From: JANNYA01 sp043754435
Lineage (GTDB): Bacteria > Pseudomonadota > Gammaproteobacteria > Xanthomonadales > SZUA-5
Direction of reading: 5' to 3'
Assembly: GCA_043754435.1 (NCBI GenBank)
Contig: JAYUUS010000024.1
Location: 1 to 19,060, forward strand
DNA length: 19,060 nt
Numbering within the stretch: position 1 is the stretch's first letter; each line of letters starts with the position of its first letter. Shown piece after piece: positions 6,656-14,143 of this stretch. The translations under genes and the position numbers were made by a program. Under the pieces are notes generated by a model that saw only the letters and a program-made list of their open reading frames with translations, searched no databases and was not told the origin of the DNA.

Positions 6656-7423
6656 ATGCCGAAAAATAGTTTTGTACCTACCGTCGAAAATCCTGCTGCC
6701 GCGCTGGTCGTGTGTGGACTAGACGCATACATTCAATCGCGCCAAATTTTGCACTCGATTGATTTTAGTCTGGCCTCCGGCGCAATACTCGGTTTGGTGG
6801 GGGCCAATGGCAGCGGCAAATCCACGCTGATTCGGTGCATCGTCGGCACACTGGCGCCACATCAAGGCTGTGTGCAAATTGCCGGCGTCGATATCCAAAC
6901 CGAGCCACTAATTGCACGATCTGCGCTTGGCTTTGCGCCTGATCCAACTTTACTGCCAAAGGATTTAACCACGCGTCAAGTGCTACGCTTGAGCGCCATT
7001 GCGCGCAGCAATAATAATCAAGCGCAGGTGCCACAGGCCACTTATATGCAGGCTGAGCGACTAGCTTTGAACCGCTATTTAGACAGCTATATCAGCACCC
7101 TGTCATTAGGGACTAAACAAAAGGTTTCTATACTAATTGGGTTGATGCAGGCGCCGCAGCTATTGGTATTGGACGAAGTATTCAATGGCTTAGATCCGAA
7201 AAGCGCCTACGTACTCAAGCAAATTTTGCGTGAATTAGCGGCTGCAGGCAGCGCCATTGTGCTGGCAACCCACGGCTTAGAACTGGCAGCAGATTTATTG
7301 ACGGAAATGCTGCTGCTCAGCGAAGGGCGCATTGGCGCGCACTGGCAAGCCAATGCCTTTGCGCAGCTACGCGCAGATGGGGCGGCGGGCTTGGAACAGG
7401 CGATTGTGCGCGCACTTGAGTGA
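6656..7423 (+). CDS. ABC transporter ATP-binding protein
   Basis: This is a 255-residue ATPase subunit beginning at the ATG at 6656, two bases behind the permease stop. The longer open frame to 6581 lies inside the permease gene and is not needed. Motifs in order: Walker A GANGSGKST (about 44-52), a Q-loop region that has lost the usual Gln (FAPDPTLLPKDLTTRQVL), the signature LSLGTKQK, Walker B LLVLDEVFNGLD with the catalytic Glu, and the H-loop ATHGLE. LSLGTKQK is the form typical of ABC-2 type exporters (LSxGxxQK). It energises the neighbouring membrane protein at the inner face of the cytoplasmic membrane. Export is more likely than import, since no binding protein is encoded nearby. The substrate is unknown. 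Confidence 0.93.
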   Translation: MPKNSFVPTVENPAAALVVCGLDAYIQSRQILHSIDFSLASGAILGLVGANGSGKSTLIRCIVGTLAPHQGCVQIAGVDIQTEPLIARSALGFAPDPTLLPKDLTTRQVLRLSAIARSNNNQAQVPQATYMQAERLALNRYLDSYISTLSLGTKQKVSILIGLMQAPQLLVLDEVFNGLDPKSAYVLKQILRELAAAGSAIVLATHGLELAADLLTEMLLLSEGRIGAHWQANAFAQLRADGAAGLEQAIVRALE

Positions 7424-7428
7424 TTGGA

Positions 7429-7578
7429 ATGCTTGGGACATCCGGCGATTTAGCCTTTAAGCTTTACAGCCACATTGAAGCATCTGAGGCAATTTTGTCG
7501 GATCTTATTGAATATGAGGCAGTTTTCGTTATGCTGGCGCAAAAGAAATCGAAGTGGCACTTTGCAATTGACTTTTAG
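7429..7578 (+). CDS. Possible 49-residue small ORF behind the ABC operon
   Basis: An open frame from the ATG at 7429 to the TAG at 7576-7578 starts five bases after the ATPase stop. It encodes a mixed, protein-like peptide: a start of MLGTSGDLAFKLYSHIEASE, then two similar acidic stretches (EASEAILSDL and EYEAVFVMLA), then KKSKWHFAIDF. I do not recognise it. For it: tight spacing, balanced composition and a lack of the low-complexity bias of shadow frames. Against it: only a weak ribosome site (TTGGA) and short length. It could be the remnant of a longer gene lost when the kinase cassette arrived. The two stretches come from an imperfect DNA repeat, TGAGGCAATTTT (7485-7496) and TGAGGCAGTTTT (7515-7526). 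Confidence 0.3.
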   Translation: MLGTSGDLAFKLYSHIEASEAILSDLIEYEAVFVMLAQKKSKWHFAIDF

Positions 7579-7653
7579 CTATTGCTTGCTGGTTAAAATC
7601 ACACCATTGCAGAATTTAGCGATCAAACACCGCAAAATCCCGAGTGATTTTCC
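7579..7653. other. Convergent gap between the ABC operon and the kinase cassette
   Basis: This stretch lies between the end of the possible small ORF and the TAG stop (minus strand) of the kinase partner gene. It holds AAAATC (7634-7639) facing GATTTT (7646-7651), a weak AT-rich hairpin just after the partner stop. No G/C-rich stem with a T-run is seen on either strand, so I do not call a terminator. Confidence 0.3.
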
Positions 7654-8508
7654 CTACGCAGCCAACGCTAAAACCCTTTCAGCGCCTTCAACGGCGGAAT
7701 GTACCGCATACCAACGCAGACTCACCGAATCTGCTTCACGTTCGATTTCCAAACGATTCGACCGAAGCGTTTCCCGCTGTCTCGTTCCTAATGAAGCATC
7801 GTCATCCCTTGGAACTGCCGCGATCAAGGCGGCATTTGTATATCCTCCTACATCGCGAGCGCGAGACAACTCCCAAATCCGCGCACGCGCATCTTTCATG
7901 CTGGCGCTATAACGTGTCGGGTGGAAAACGGTAAAGTGCAATACCGCCCTGTCTGAAAGAAAGCCAAATTTTACGGGTTGCCCATCCGGAATAAGTTTTG
8001 CAGGCTTGCCAAATAGCCGCACTAGATCTGGTTTTCTTTTGACAACCTCATCCCTAATTTCAGAACCAAATCGACGATTAACTTCGTCTTGCTGGGGAGC
8101 GTCTGAATCTTCTTCTTCATCCAATTTATCAAGATTGCACATGCTGCTGTAGAGCAAACATGCGGTCTGTACCAGCTCGCTAGGTGAATTTGCTGCAGTC
8201 CGTCGTATCGGGCCAGGATGTAAGCCGGACATAGAAACGTCAAGACAATCTACACTGTTTACCGCTTGAGCTACCGCTTGGTACATTTTCAACGCATGCT
8301 CAATCAAGCGCCGAAGGCCGATTGCGGATTTTCCATACATACAATCCAGTATGTCATCACGAATCGTGCGCTTGGCACGAAAATCCCCATCAAACCCGTA
8401 GACAATCCCAATCATGATTCGCTCCCCTGTGCCCACGACTGGTTCCCAGTAGAGCGGTCGCCACGGCCACAAGCCGCTTAGTTGATTGGAAGATGAAAGC
8501 GTTTTCAT
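7654..8508 (-). CDS. Unrecognised protein paired with a HipA-like kinase
   Basis: I do not recognise this 284-residue protein. Its ATG (8508-8506) overlaps the kinase stop as ATGA, so the two are translationally coupled and probably act together. An early motif, YWEPVVGTGERIMIGIVYGF (20-39), looks like the start of DUF3037 proteins (a strand, then GE followed by N/I-I-G-V). I recall DUF3037 proteins as neighbours of HipA-like kinases in other bacteria. Further on are a helical segment (RRLIEHALKMYQAVAQ), an acidic run (DEEEDSD, 130-136), a charged stretch to about 165, a beta-rich part (VKFGFLSDRAVLHFTVFHP) and a C-terminal alpha/beta part. No signal peptide or membrane span is seen. It could be a substrate, inhibitor or activator of the kinase, and nothing in the sequence decides between them. 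GC is lower than in the genes before it on the strand. Confidence 0.8.
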   Translation of the reverse strand: MKTLSSSNQLSGLWPWRPLYWEPVVGTGERIMIGIVYGFDGDFRAKRTIRDDILDCMYGKSAIGLRRLIEHALKMYQAVAQAVNSVDCLDVSMSGLHPGPIRRTAANSPSELVQTACLLYSSMCNLDKLDEEEDSDAPQQDEVNRRFGSEIRDEVVKRKPDLVRLFGKPAKLIPDGQPVKFGFLSDRAVLHFTVFHPTRYSASMKDARARIWELSRARDVGGYTNAALIAAVPRDDDASLGTRQRETLRSNRLEIEREADSVSLRWYAVHSAVEGAERVLALAA

Positions 8509-9239
8509 AACTCAGATAGTAAGTCAGGAGGCGCTGGAAAGCGACTAAGTAATCGATTTCCAAGGTTGGAAAGTCGCTCCGCAACAAAATTTGCTAACCC
8601 TTGAGGAGCGAGCGGGCTGCACTTAAATGCTTCCTCAGCATCAATAGGTGCGGTTCGATTAATGATTAAGTGATACGTTAATGCAGCTCTTTTCAAACTC
8701 TCTTCGTGAACCGTTCCAATAGACATCCTGCACAGCTTGTTTATGTCGTCCATTTCTCCATGCTCACCCAGAGCAGAAGCATGATCAATCCATAACTCGT
8801 TGCTTCCATCCCACAAAATGTTTCCAAGATTCCGGTCTCTATTATCGATAGCTTCGTCACATGCCGCTGCGAGTCCAACGCTCTTAAGCTGACATACCAA
8901 ATCTATCGCTATCATCAGGGCTGCATTTCTTATTGGCCCTGGTGACAATGTATTTACACCCAGATGGTGTTTGAAGTTTGGGTAGCCCAAATCGACGCTT
9001 GCGAAAGCCAGAGTACCAGCCTCATCTACCAAATATGGGTCTGGAACTGACAACCCCCATGCACGTAAAACTAAAGCGCTAAATGCTTCGGCAGCAACCT
9101 GACCAATTGGAGCGCGTTTGAGCACTGCGGCACAACGTGTACCGTCCGGCAAAATCAAGATACACCTCAAAGCACCGTTTATTCCGTCGCCCGCAGGTGT
9201 TTCAGTTCCAGCCACGACGGTAGCTACTTTTAATTTCAT
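8505..9239 (-). CDS. HipA-like protein kinase
   Basis: From the ATG at 9239 this is a 244-residue kinase-fold protein. That start is chosen because AGGAG lies five bases before it; a TTG at 9266 has no such site. Features: a candidate ATP-binding Lys K41 (AAVLKRAP) after a glycine-containing turn, a helix Glu (E51), a hinge-like FASVDLG, the catalytic loop IDNRDRNLGN with D135 and N140, and metal-binding D152 (LWIDHASALG). The order NxDRNxxN then DHA is that of HipA/PI3K-type kinases. At 244 residues it lacks the N-subdomain of full-length HipA (about 440) and fits the short HipA_2-type group. Such kinases phosphorylate proteins on Ser/Thr. No HipB-like helix-turn-helix antitoxin is encoded beside it. 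Instead it is coupled by ATGA to the 284-residue protein. It lies 42 bases behind an FHA/PP2C phosphatase on the same strand. Confidence 0.82.
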   Translation of the reverse strand: MKLKVATVVAGTETPAGDGINGALRCILILPDGTRCAAVLKRAPIGQVAAEAFSALVLRAWGLSVPDPYLVDEAGTLAFASVDLGYPNFKHHLGVNTLSPGPIRNAALMIAIDLVCQLKSVGLAAACDEAIDNRDRNLGNILWDGSNELWIDHASALGEHGEMDDINKLCRMSIGTVHEESLKRAALTYHLIINRTAPIDAEEAFKCSPLAPQGLANFVAERLSNLGNRLLSRFPAPPDLLSEL

Positions 9240-9243
9240 CTCG

Positions 9244-9248
9244 GCTCC
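9244..9248 (-). promoter_or_regulatory. Ribosome binding site AGGAG of the HipA-like kinase
   Basis: On the minus strand the sequence reads AGGAGCCGAG and then ATG, a strong Shine-Dalgarno with five-base spacing. It decides the start at 9239 against the TTG at 9266, and shows that the kinase has its own strong translation initiation. Confidence 0.7.
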
Positions 9249-9281
9249 TGTTTTAAAAAAGTTCAAACGTTGATAAGAAAA

Positions 9282-10841
9282 TCACCGCGCCACTGACAAA
9301 ATCGTCGCATCATCATCCGGTAAACGGCCACCGTGCACGGCAAGTGCTGTCATGACGGCACTGATATCGCTGGCACAATCATTGCTGCATTGAAGAATAA
9401 CGTCCAAATGCGTGGAAAAATCTGTGCCATCGGTGCCGCGATGTTCGGCAATACCATCGCTGTAGAGCACTAGGCGAGCGCCATGGTCCAACATTAAGGT
9501 TTCGCTGATGTATTCTACGTGCATATCAATGCCCAGCGGGATCGCACCGATGAGCTTGGGCGCGGTTACGGACGCAGCAGACGCCGCATTTCGCACTAAG
9601 CGCGCATGGCCGTGGCCAGCGTCAACGACGCGCATCTCGCCGGTTTTCGCGTTTAAAACGCCGATCCATGCGGTCACGAAGCGACCGCCGCCAAAGCGCG
9701 CCAAAAACGCATTGCAGCGCGTAGCCGCAACCGCCGGGTCGTGGGTTTCCATCAGCTCGGCGTGCAAATACGCTTGCGCGGCGGCCATTTGTACTGCAGC
9801 ACCGAAGCCAGCGCCGCTGACGTCCCCTAAAACAAAGGCGCAGAGTTCATCGTTGATGGCAAAAATATCGACCAAATCCCCGGCAACTACGCGGCCTGGG
9901 TGTACATGCAGGGCGTAATTCACGCCGCTGATCGTACCAATACTAGGCGGCAAAATCGCTTGCTGCACAAGGTGTGCTTGCGCTAAATCAGCGCTGAGCC
10001 GCTCAATGCGCTTTTCCACCGAACGCCGCTCAATATTGCCCGCACTAAAACCCGCCAAGCGCGCCAGTGCATGCAGGGATTCCAAGGCTTCATCGCTGGG
10101 TTTTGCGAGCGCAAACTCCGCCTGCACGAACGCAATGGCTTCGCCATCTATGCGTATGGCAACCACCGCAGCACTTTGCTGCAAAGTCTTATTGAAGCTG
10201 CTGGCGCTGGGCAATTCGGCGACCACCACGCCGCCCCGGGCGCACGCTTCAAACGCATCATTGAGCGCAACAGCCCGAAAATTATCCGGCCTAAAGCAAA
10301 GCGGACTCGTTTCATCTGCTGACCAAATGCTCATGCGCACCGATAAGGTTGCGCGGCTAGCGAAGTCAAGCAGCGTCAGCGCCAAGGCTTGTAAGCTTGT
10401 CTTATCGGCGCTGGCGGCAACAAATTCCACCAATAGCTCTAGGCGCGCTTGTGCAGCTAATACAGGTGCGCCGATTTGGGTCAGGCCAGCGCTGGTGCCC
10501 ATACCGACACCCGTGCTGGCATTCGTACGCGACAACGCTGCGCTGGATCGTACCCGGAAGCGCCAAGCGCCGATCCGAATCCGGTCGTGCTCACCCAACG
10601 GTACGGCGAGCTTGGCATCTAAGCGCAAATCATTGATGAAAGTACCGCTGCGGCTGTCCAAATCGGTCAGCCAATACTGCTCGCCACGCTGCTCAATCAG
10701 CGCGTGACGACGGGAAATCGCCGCATCGGACAGCAATATTTGGCAATCCGTGCCGCGCCCCAGCAAAACCTTGTCGATTAAAGGGATGCTTTGCGCACTT
10801 AAATGCGGCCCACCAACCTGTTCAAGCTTAAGTGCTTGCAT
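9282..10841 (-). CDS. FHA domain + PP2C (SpoIIE-type) serine/threonine phosphatase
   Basis: This is a three-part signalling protein of 519 residues from the ATG at 10841. An FHA domain (about 20-97: LLGRG, SDAAISRRHALI, SRSGTFIND) should bind phosphothreonine peptides. The middle (about 130-270) is GAF-like and sensory, an inference from its layout. A helical linker (EKRIERLSADLAQAHLVQQ) leads to a PP2C/SpoIIE phosphatase domain (about 305-519). Its metal-binding acids are in GDLVD (D322), GDVSGAG (D340), YSDGIAE (D462) and DDDATIL (near 510). Such proteins remove phosphate from Ser/Thr, often in partner-switch systems, but no anti-sigma or STAS gene is nearby. The start overlaps the ppk stop by one base (TGATG), so the two are translationally coupled. 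The HipA-like kinase follows 42 bases later. GC is high (about 65 % in a sampled line), unlike the kinase gene. Confidence 0.92.
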   Translation of the reverse strand: MQALKLEQVGGPHLSAQSIPLIDKVLLGRGTDCQILLSDAAISRRHALIEQRGEQYWLTDLDSRSGTFINDLRLDAKLAVPLGEHDRIRIGAWRFRVRSSAALSRTNASTGVGMGTSAGLTQIGAPVLAAQARLELLVEFVAASADKTSLQALALTLLDFASRATLSVRMSIWSADETSPLCFRPDNFRAVALNDAFEACARGGVVVAELPSASSFNKTLQQSAAVVAIRIDGEAIAFVQAEFALAKPSDEALESLHALARLAGFSAGNIERRSVEKRIERLSADLAQAHLVQQAILPPSIGTISGVNYALHVHPGRVVAGDLVDIFAINDELCAFVLGDVSGAGFGAAVQMAAAQAYLHAELMETHDPAVAATRCNAFLARFGGGRFVTAWIGVLNAKTGEMRVVDAGHGHARLVRNAASAASVTAPKLIGAIPLGIDMHVEYISETLMLDHGARLVLYSDGIAEHRGTDGTDFSTHLDVILQCSNDCASDISAVMTALAVHGGRLPDDDATILSVAR

Positions 10842-12952
10842 CAAAAGCAAAGTCGGGCGAGTAAATTCGCCTGCGCTGAATGCGGCATTTGGCCGTCGGC
10901 ATCGACGCGGGTGTAGCTACCGTTGCTACTGAGCGTCCAGGCGAAGGTGTTATCCACCAAATAGCTTTCTAAGCCTTCGTTGAATACGCGCTTCGCCAAA
11001 TCGACATTCAACACCGGGAACGCCACCTCGATCCGGCGCAGCAGATTACGATCCATCCAATCGGCGCTGGAAAGATAGGTTTCCGGGCTGCCATCGTTGC
11101 CAAAGTAATAAATACGCGAATGCTCCAAAAAGCGCCCGACGATGGAACGCACGCGAATGTTTTCACTGATTCCGGGCAAACCGGGCCGCAGTACGCATTG
11201 GCCGCGAATAATCAAGTCAATCTGCACGCCCGCGATTGATGCTTCATACAAAGCTTGGATGACACCGACTTCCTGCAGCGCATTCATTTTCGCAATAATG
11301 CGGCCAGACTTGCCTTTGCGCGCCAGTTCCGCCTCGTTCTGGATGCGCTCAATCAGCCCAGGATAAAGGCTAAACGGCGACTGCAAAAAATGCTTGAGGC
11401 GAATCACCGGGCCCAAACCGGAAAGCTGCTGAAACAGCTTGTGCATATCTTCGCCTAAATCTTTGTCGCACGTCATTAAGCCAAAGTCGGTGTAAACGCT
11501 CGCCGTGCCGGCATGGTAGTTGCCGGTCGAAAGATGCACATAGCGTTTGAGCTTGCCATTCTCGCGCCGCACCACTAACAGCATTTTAGCGTGCGTTTTG
11601 TAGCCCACCACACCGTGCACAACCTGCACGCCCGCCTCTTGCAGGCGATCCGCCAAGGATAAATTCGCTTCTTCATCAAAACGCGCACGAAGCTCGATCA
11701 CCACCATCACATCTTTGCCTGCGCGCGCAGCGGCCACCAGATGATTCACCATCGGCGAAGTGCGGCCGGTGCGATACAGCGTCTGCTTGATCGCTAATAC
11801 ATCGGGATCAAGGCTCGCTTGGCGCACCAATTCCTGCACCGGGTTGAACGATTCAAACGGGTGATGCAGCAACACATCGCCTTTGCTAATCGCATCAAAA
11901 ATGGTGCTGGATTGCAAAATAACGGCCGGTGTTTTTGGTAAAAAAGGCGAGAACTTCAAATCCGGCCGATCAATTTGCTCATAGACTGCCATCACGCGGT
12001 TGAGATTAACCGGGCCATTGGCGCGATAGATCTCCTCTTCAGTGAGCTTAAATTCGCTGGCTAAAAACTGCGCAATATTTTTCGGACAGGCATCGGTGAT
12101 CTCCAAGCGCACCGCTTCCGCGAAGCGCCGCTCCAGCAACTCCTCACGCAGCGCGCTCGCCAGATTTTCCATGTCATCTTCATCAACGTCTAATTCTGCG
12201 TCGCGCGTGACGCGAAACGGATAGCCGCCTTTGACCGTCATGCCGGGAAATAGCTCGTCTAAAAACGCCTGCAGCACCGAGCCTAAAAATAAGAAGTCAT
12301 ACGGGCCATCACTGACTTCTTTAGGCAAGCGAATAATGCGCGGCAAGGACCTGGGCGCGCGCACCAACGCCATATTGCCTTCACGCCCAAACGCATCGGT
12401 GCCTTTCAGCAAAACAATGAAATTGAGCGTTTTATTCAAAATACGCGGAAATGGGTGCGCTGGATCTAAGCCGTGCGGGTTGAGCACGGGCAAAAGTTCG
12501 TGCATAAAATAATGGTGCAGCCATTTACGCTGCTTGGCGTTCCACACATCGCGCGGCAGAAAACGAATGCCTTCGCGCTCAAGTGCCGGCAGCAGTTCCT
12601 GATTCCAGCAGACGTATTGCGCCTTCACCAAAGTCTGCACCCGTGTGCGAACCTGGCTAAGTAGTTCGAGCGCACCGATGCCGTCTGGGCCTAGCTTATT
12701 GGTGCCGACCCGCAATTGCTCACGCAAGGTCGCAACGCGAACTTCAAAGAATTCGTCCAAATTCGCGCTGGTGATACACAGATACCGTAGGCGTTCAAGC
12801 AACGGTACCCGCGCATCCGTGGCTTGCGCCAAAACGCGGGCGTTAAATTCAAGTTGACTGAGTTCGCGATTTAAATAAAGTGCCGGGTCTTTCAGCAATA
12901 AAGCCGTGCGTTCGTCAATTTTGCTTTTACTTATACGATTACTTTTGCTCAT
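10841..12952 (-). CDS. ppk: Polyphosphate kinase 1
   Basis: This is a full-length Ppk1 of 703 residues, the usual size. It reversibly polymerises the terminal phosphate of ATP into polyphosphate and acts at the inner membrane or in the cytosol. The N-terminal domain opens with LYLNRELSQLEFNARVLAQA (26-45), followed by a head domain and two phospholipase-D-like C-terminal domains. The autophosphorylated His is H454 (VGYKTHAKM), supported by YVHLSTGNYH. The second catalytic His is H611 (RFLEHSR). LIIRGQCVLRPG and SADWMDRN are also typical. The start ATG at 12952 is followed by a basic N-terminus (MSKSNRISKSK). Upstream is a 60-base AT-rich gap to aroB. Downstream the phosphatase start overlaps the stop. 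ppx, the usual ppk partner, is absent here. Confidence 0.98.
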   Translation of the reverse strand: MSKSNRISKSKIDERTALLLKDPALYLNRELSQLEFNARVLAQATDARVPLLERLRYLCITSANLDEFFEVRVATLREQLRVGTNKLGPDGIGALELLSQVRTRVQTLVKAQYVCWNQELLPALEREGIRFLPRDVWNAKQRKWLHHYFMHELLPVLNPHGLDPAHPFPRILNKTLNFIVLLKGTDAFGREGNMALVRAPRSLPRIIRLPKEVSDGPYDFLFLGSVLQAFLDELFPGMTVKGGYPFRVTRDAELDVDEDDMENLASALREELLERRFAEAVRLEITDACPKNIAQFLASEFKLTEEEIYRANGPVNLNRVMAVYEQIDRPDLKFSPFLPKTPAVILQSSTIFDAISKGDVLLHHPFESFNPVQELVRQASLDPDVLAIKQTLYRTGRTSPMVNHLVAAARAGKDVMVVIELRARFDEEANLSLADRLQEAGVQVVHGVVGYKTHAKMLLVVRRENGKLKRYVHLSTGNYHAGTASVYTDFGLMTCDKDLGEDMHKLFQQLSGLGPVIRLKHFLQSPFSLYPGLIERIQNEAELARKGKSGRIIAKMNALQEVGVIQALYEASIAGVQIDLIIRGQCVLRPGLPGISENIRVRSIVGRFLEHSRIYYFGNDGSPETYLSSADWMDRNLLRRIEVAFPVLNVDLAKRVFNEGLESYLVDNTFAWTLSSNGSYTRVDADGQMPHSAQANLLARLCF

Positions 12953-13012
12953 GCTTAAGTCTCAATAGCGCTTAAATCAAATCTAAATTAATTTTCAATT
13001 TATATTAAATGA
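12953..13012 (-). promoter_or_regulatory. AT-rich spacer between aroB and ppk
   Basis: These 60 bases are strongly AT-rich compared with the genes on either side. Read on the minus strand they contain TTTAATATAAAT and TTGAAAATTAATTT. A ppk promoter is likely here, but I cannot assign unique -35 and -10 boxes, and read-through from aroKB is possible. No PhoB-type box is evident. Confidence 0.3.
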
Positions 13013-14143
13013 TTACGCAATTAAATTGGGCATGCGGCTGCGCCAAACATTTTCGATGCTGAGAGTGCTGGCGGTGTCCACCCGCGCCTGACCAATTCCG
13101 CGCCATAAAATGAGCCGCAGCTGGCCATCCAAGACTTTCTTATCCAGGCGCATCACTGATGCCATATCTTCAGGCCGCGCCCGCAGCGGCGTTGATATAG
13201 GCAAGCCAAAACGCGTCAGCAAACTATCTAGTCGCGCGGAATCACGCGCTAAATCGCCGCCGTAAAGCTCAGCCGACAGCTGCGCGGCGCAGGCCATCCC
13301 GATAGCGACCGCTTCGCCGTGCAAAATGCCGCGATAGGCGTGTGCCACTTCCAAAGCATGGCCAAAAGTATGACCAAAATTCAGCAGCATGCGATCGCCC
13401 GTTTCACGTTCATCGCGAACCACAATATTGGCTTTGTGCTGCACTGAGCGCGCGACCGCCTCCAAAAGCAGGTCCATATCACGCTCTAAAAGTTCGGTCG
13501 CGTGCTCCTCTAACCAGCTAAAAAATACCGGGTCGACAATCGCACCGTATTTAATCACCTCGGCAAAACCCGCGCACAGTTCGCGCTGCGGCAGTGTGCG
13601 CAATAAAGCAACATCCGCGAATACCGCATTGGGCTGCCAAAAAGTGCCGATTAAATTTTTCCCCGAGGGTAAATTGACGGCTGTTTTGCCACCGACTGAG
13701 GAATCGACCATCGCCAATAGGCTGGTTGGAATCTGAACAAACGGCACACCGCGCATCCAAAGAGAAGCGGCAAAACCGGTCAAATCACCGATCACACCGC
13801 CACCGAGCGCCACTAAAGTGACATCGCGGCTCGCACGCATGGCGGCTAGGCGATGAAAAATGCGCTCAGCGCTGGCTAAGCCTTTGGATTCTTCGCCATC
13901 CGGCAAGACACAATATTCAACGTTCTTGCCTGCAAGCTGCATTAAAAGCCGGTCTAAATGCAGCGGTGCCACCACCTCATTGCTTACGATCAGCACCTGT
14001 TTACCAGGACAGGCTTCAGAAATTGCCGCGCTACGCAAGAGCTGTTCGCCGATTTCAACGGTGTAGGCGCGCTTGCCCAGCGGCACGTGTACGCAGGTAA
14101 CGCCCCGGTTAGTGGGCGCAAAATTAGGATTAAGAGTTGCCAT
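13013..14143 (-). CDS. aroB: 3-dehydroquinate synthase
   Basis: This is the second enzyme of the shikimate pathway. It converts DAHP to 3-dehydroquinate with NAD and a divalent metal in the cytosol. The protein has 376 residues, slightly longer than usual, because about 18 residues precede the typical start (HVPLGKRAYTVEIG). NAD-binding motifs are PDGEESK (81-87) and GGGVIGDLTGFAAS (114-127). The substrate loop is PTSLLAMVDSSVGGKTAVN, then GKNLIGTFWQP. Metal ligands are E195 (GFAEVIK), H258 (NFGHTFGH) and H275 (ILHGEA). The start ATG at 14143 shares one base with the aroK stop (TAATG), so the two genes are translationally coupled in the common aroK-aroB order. Confidence 0.98.
   Translation of the reverse strand: MATLNPNFAPTNRGVTCVHVPLGKRAYTVEIGEQLLRSAAISEACPGKQVLIVSNEVVAPLHLDRLLMQLAGKNVEYCVLPDGEESKGLASAERIFHRLAAMRASRDVTLVALGGGVIGDLTGFAASLWMRGVPFVQIPTSLLAMVDSSVGGKTAVNLPSGKNLIGTFWQPNAVFADVALLRTLPQRELCAGFAEVIKYGAIVDPVFFSWLEEHATELLERDMDLLLEAVARSVQHKANIVVRDERETGDRMLLNFGHTFGHALEVAHAYRGILHGEAVAIGMACAAQLSAELYGGDLARDSARLDSLLTRFGLPISTPLRARPEDMASVMRLDKKVLDGQLRLILWRGIGQARVDTASTLSIENVWRSRMPNLIA

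Noticed and set aside
7475..7912. Plus-strand open frame of 145 codons opposite the kinase partner gene
   Set aside because: It overlaps the 3' half of the minus-strand partner gene, has a Ser/Arg/Ala-rich shadow composition and no ribosome site.
8505..9239. Classic hipBA toxin-antitoxin locus
   Set aside because: There is no HipB-like helix-turn-helix gene beside the kinase, and the kinase is too short for full-length HipA.
10006..10707. Plus-strand open frame of 233 codons inside the phosphatase gene
   Set aside because: It is antisense to a well-supported FHA/PP2C gene, and its Ala/Ser/Lys-rich composition is typical of a GC-rich antisense frame.
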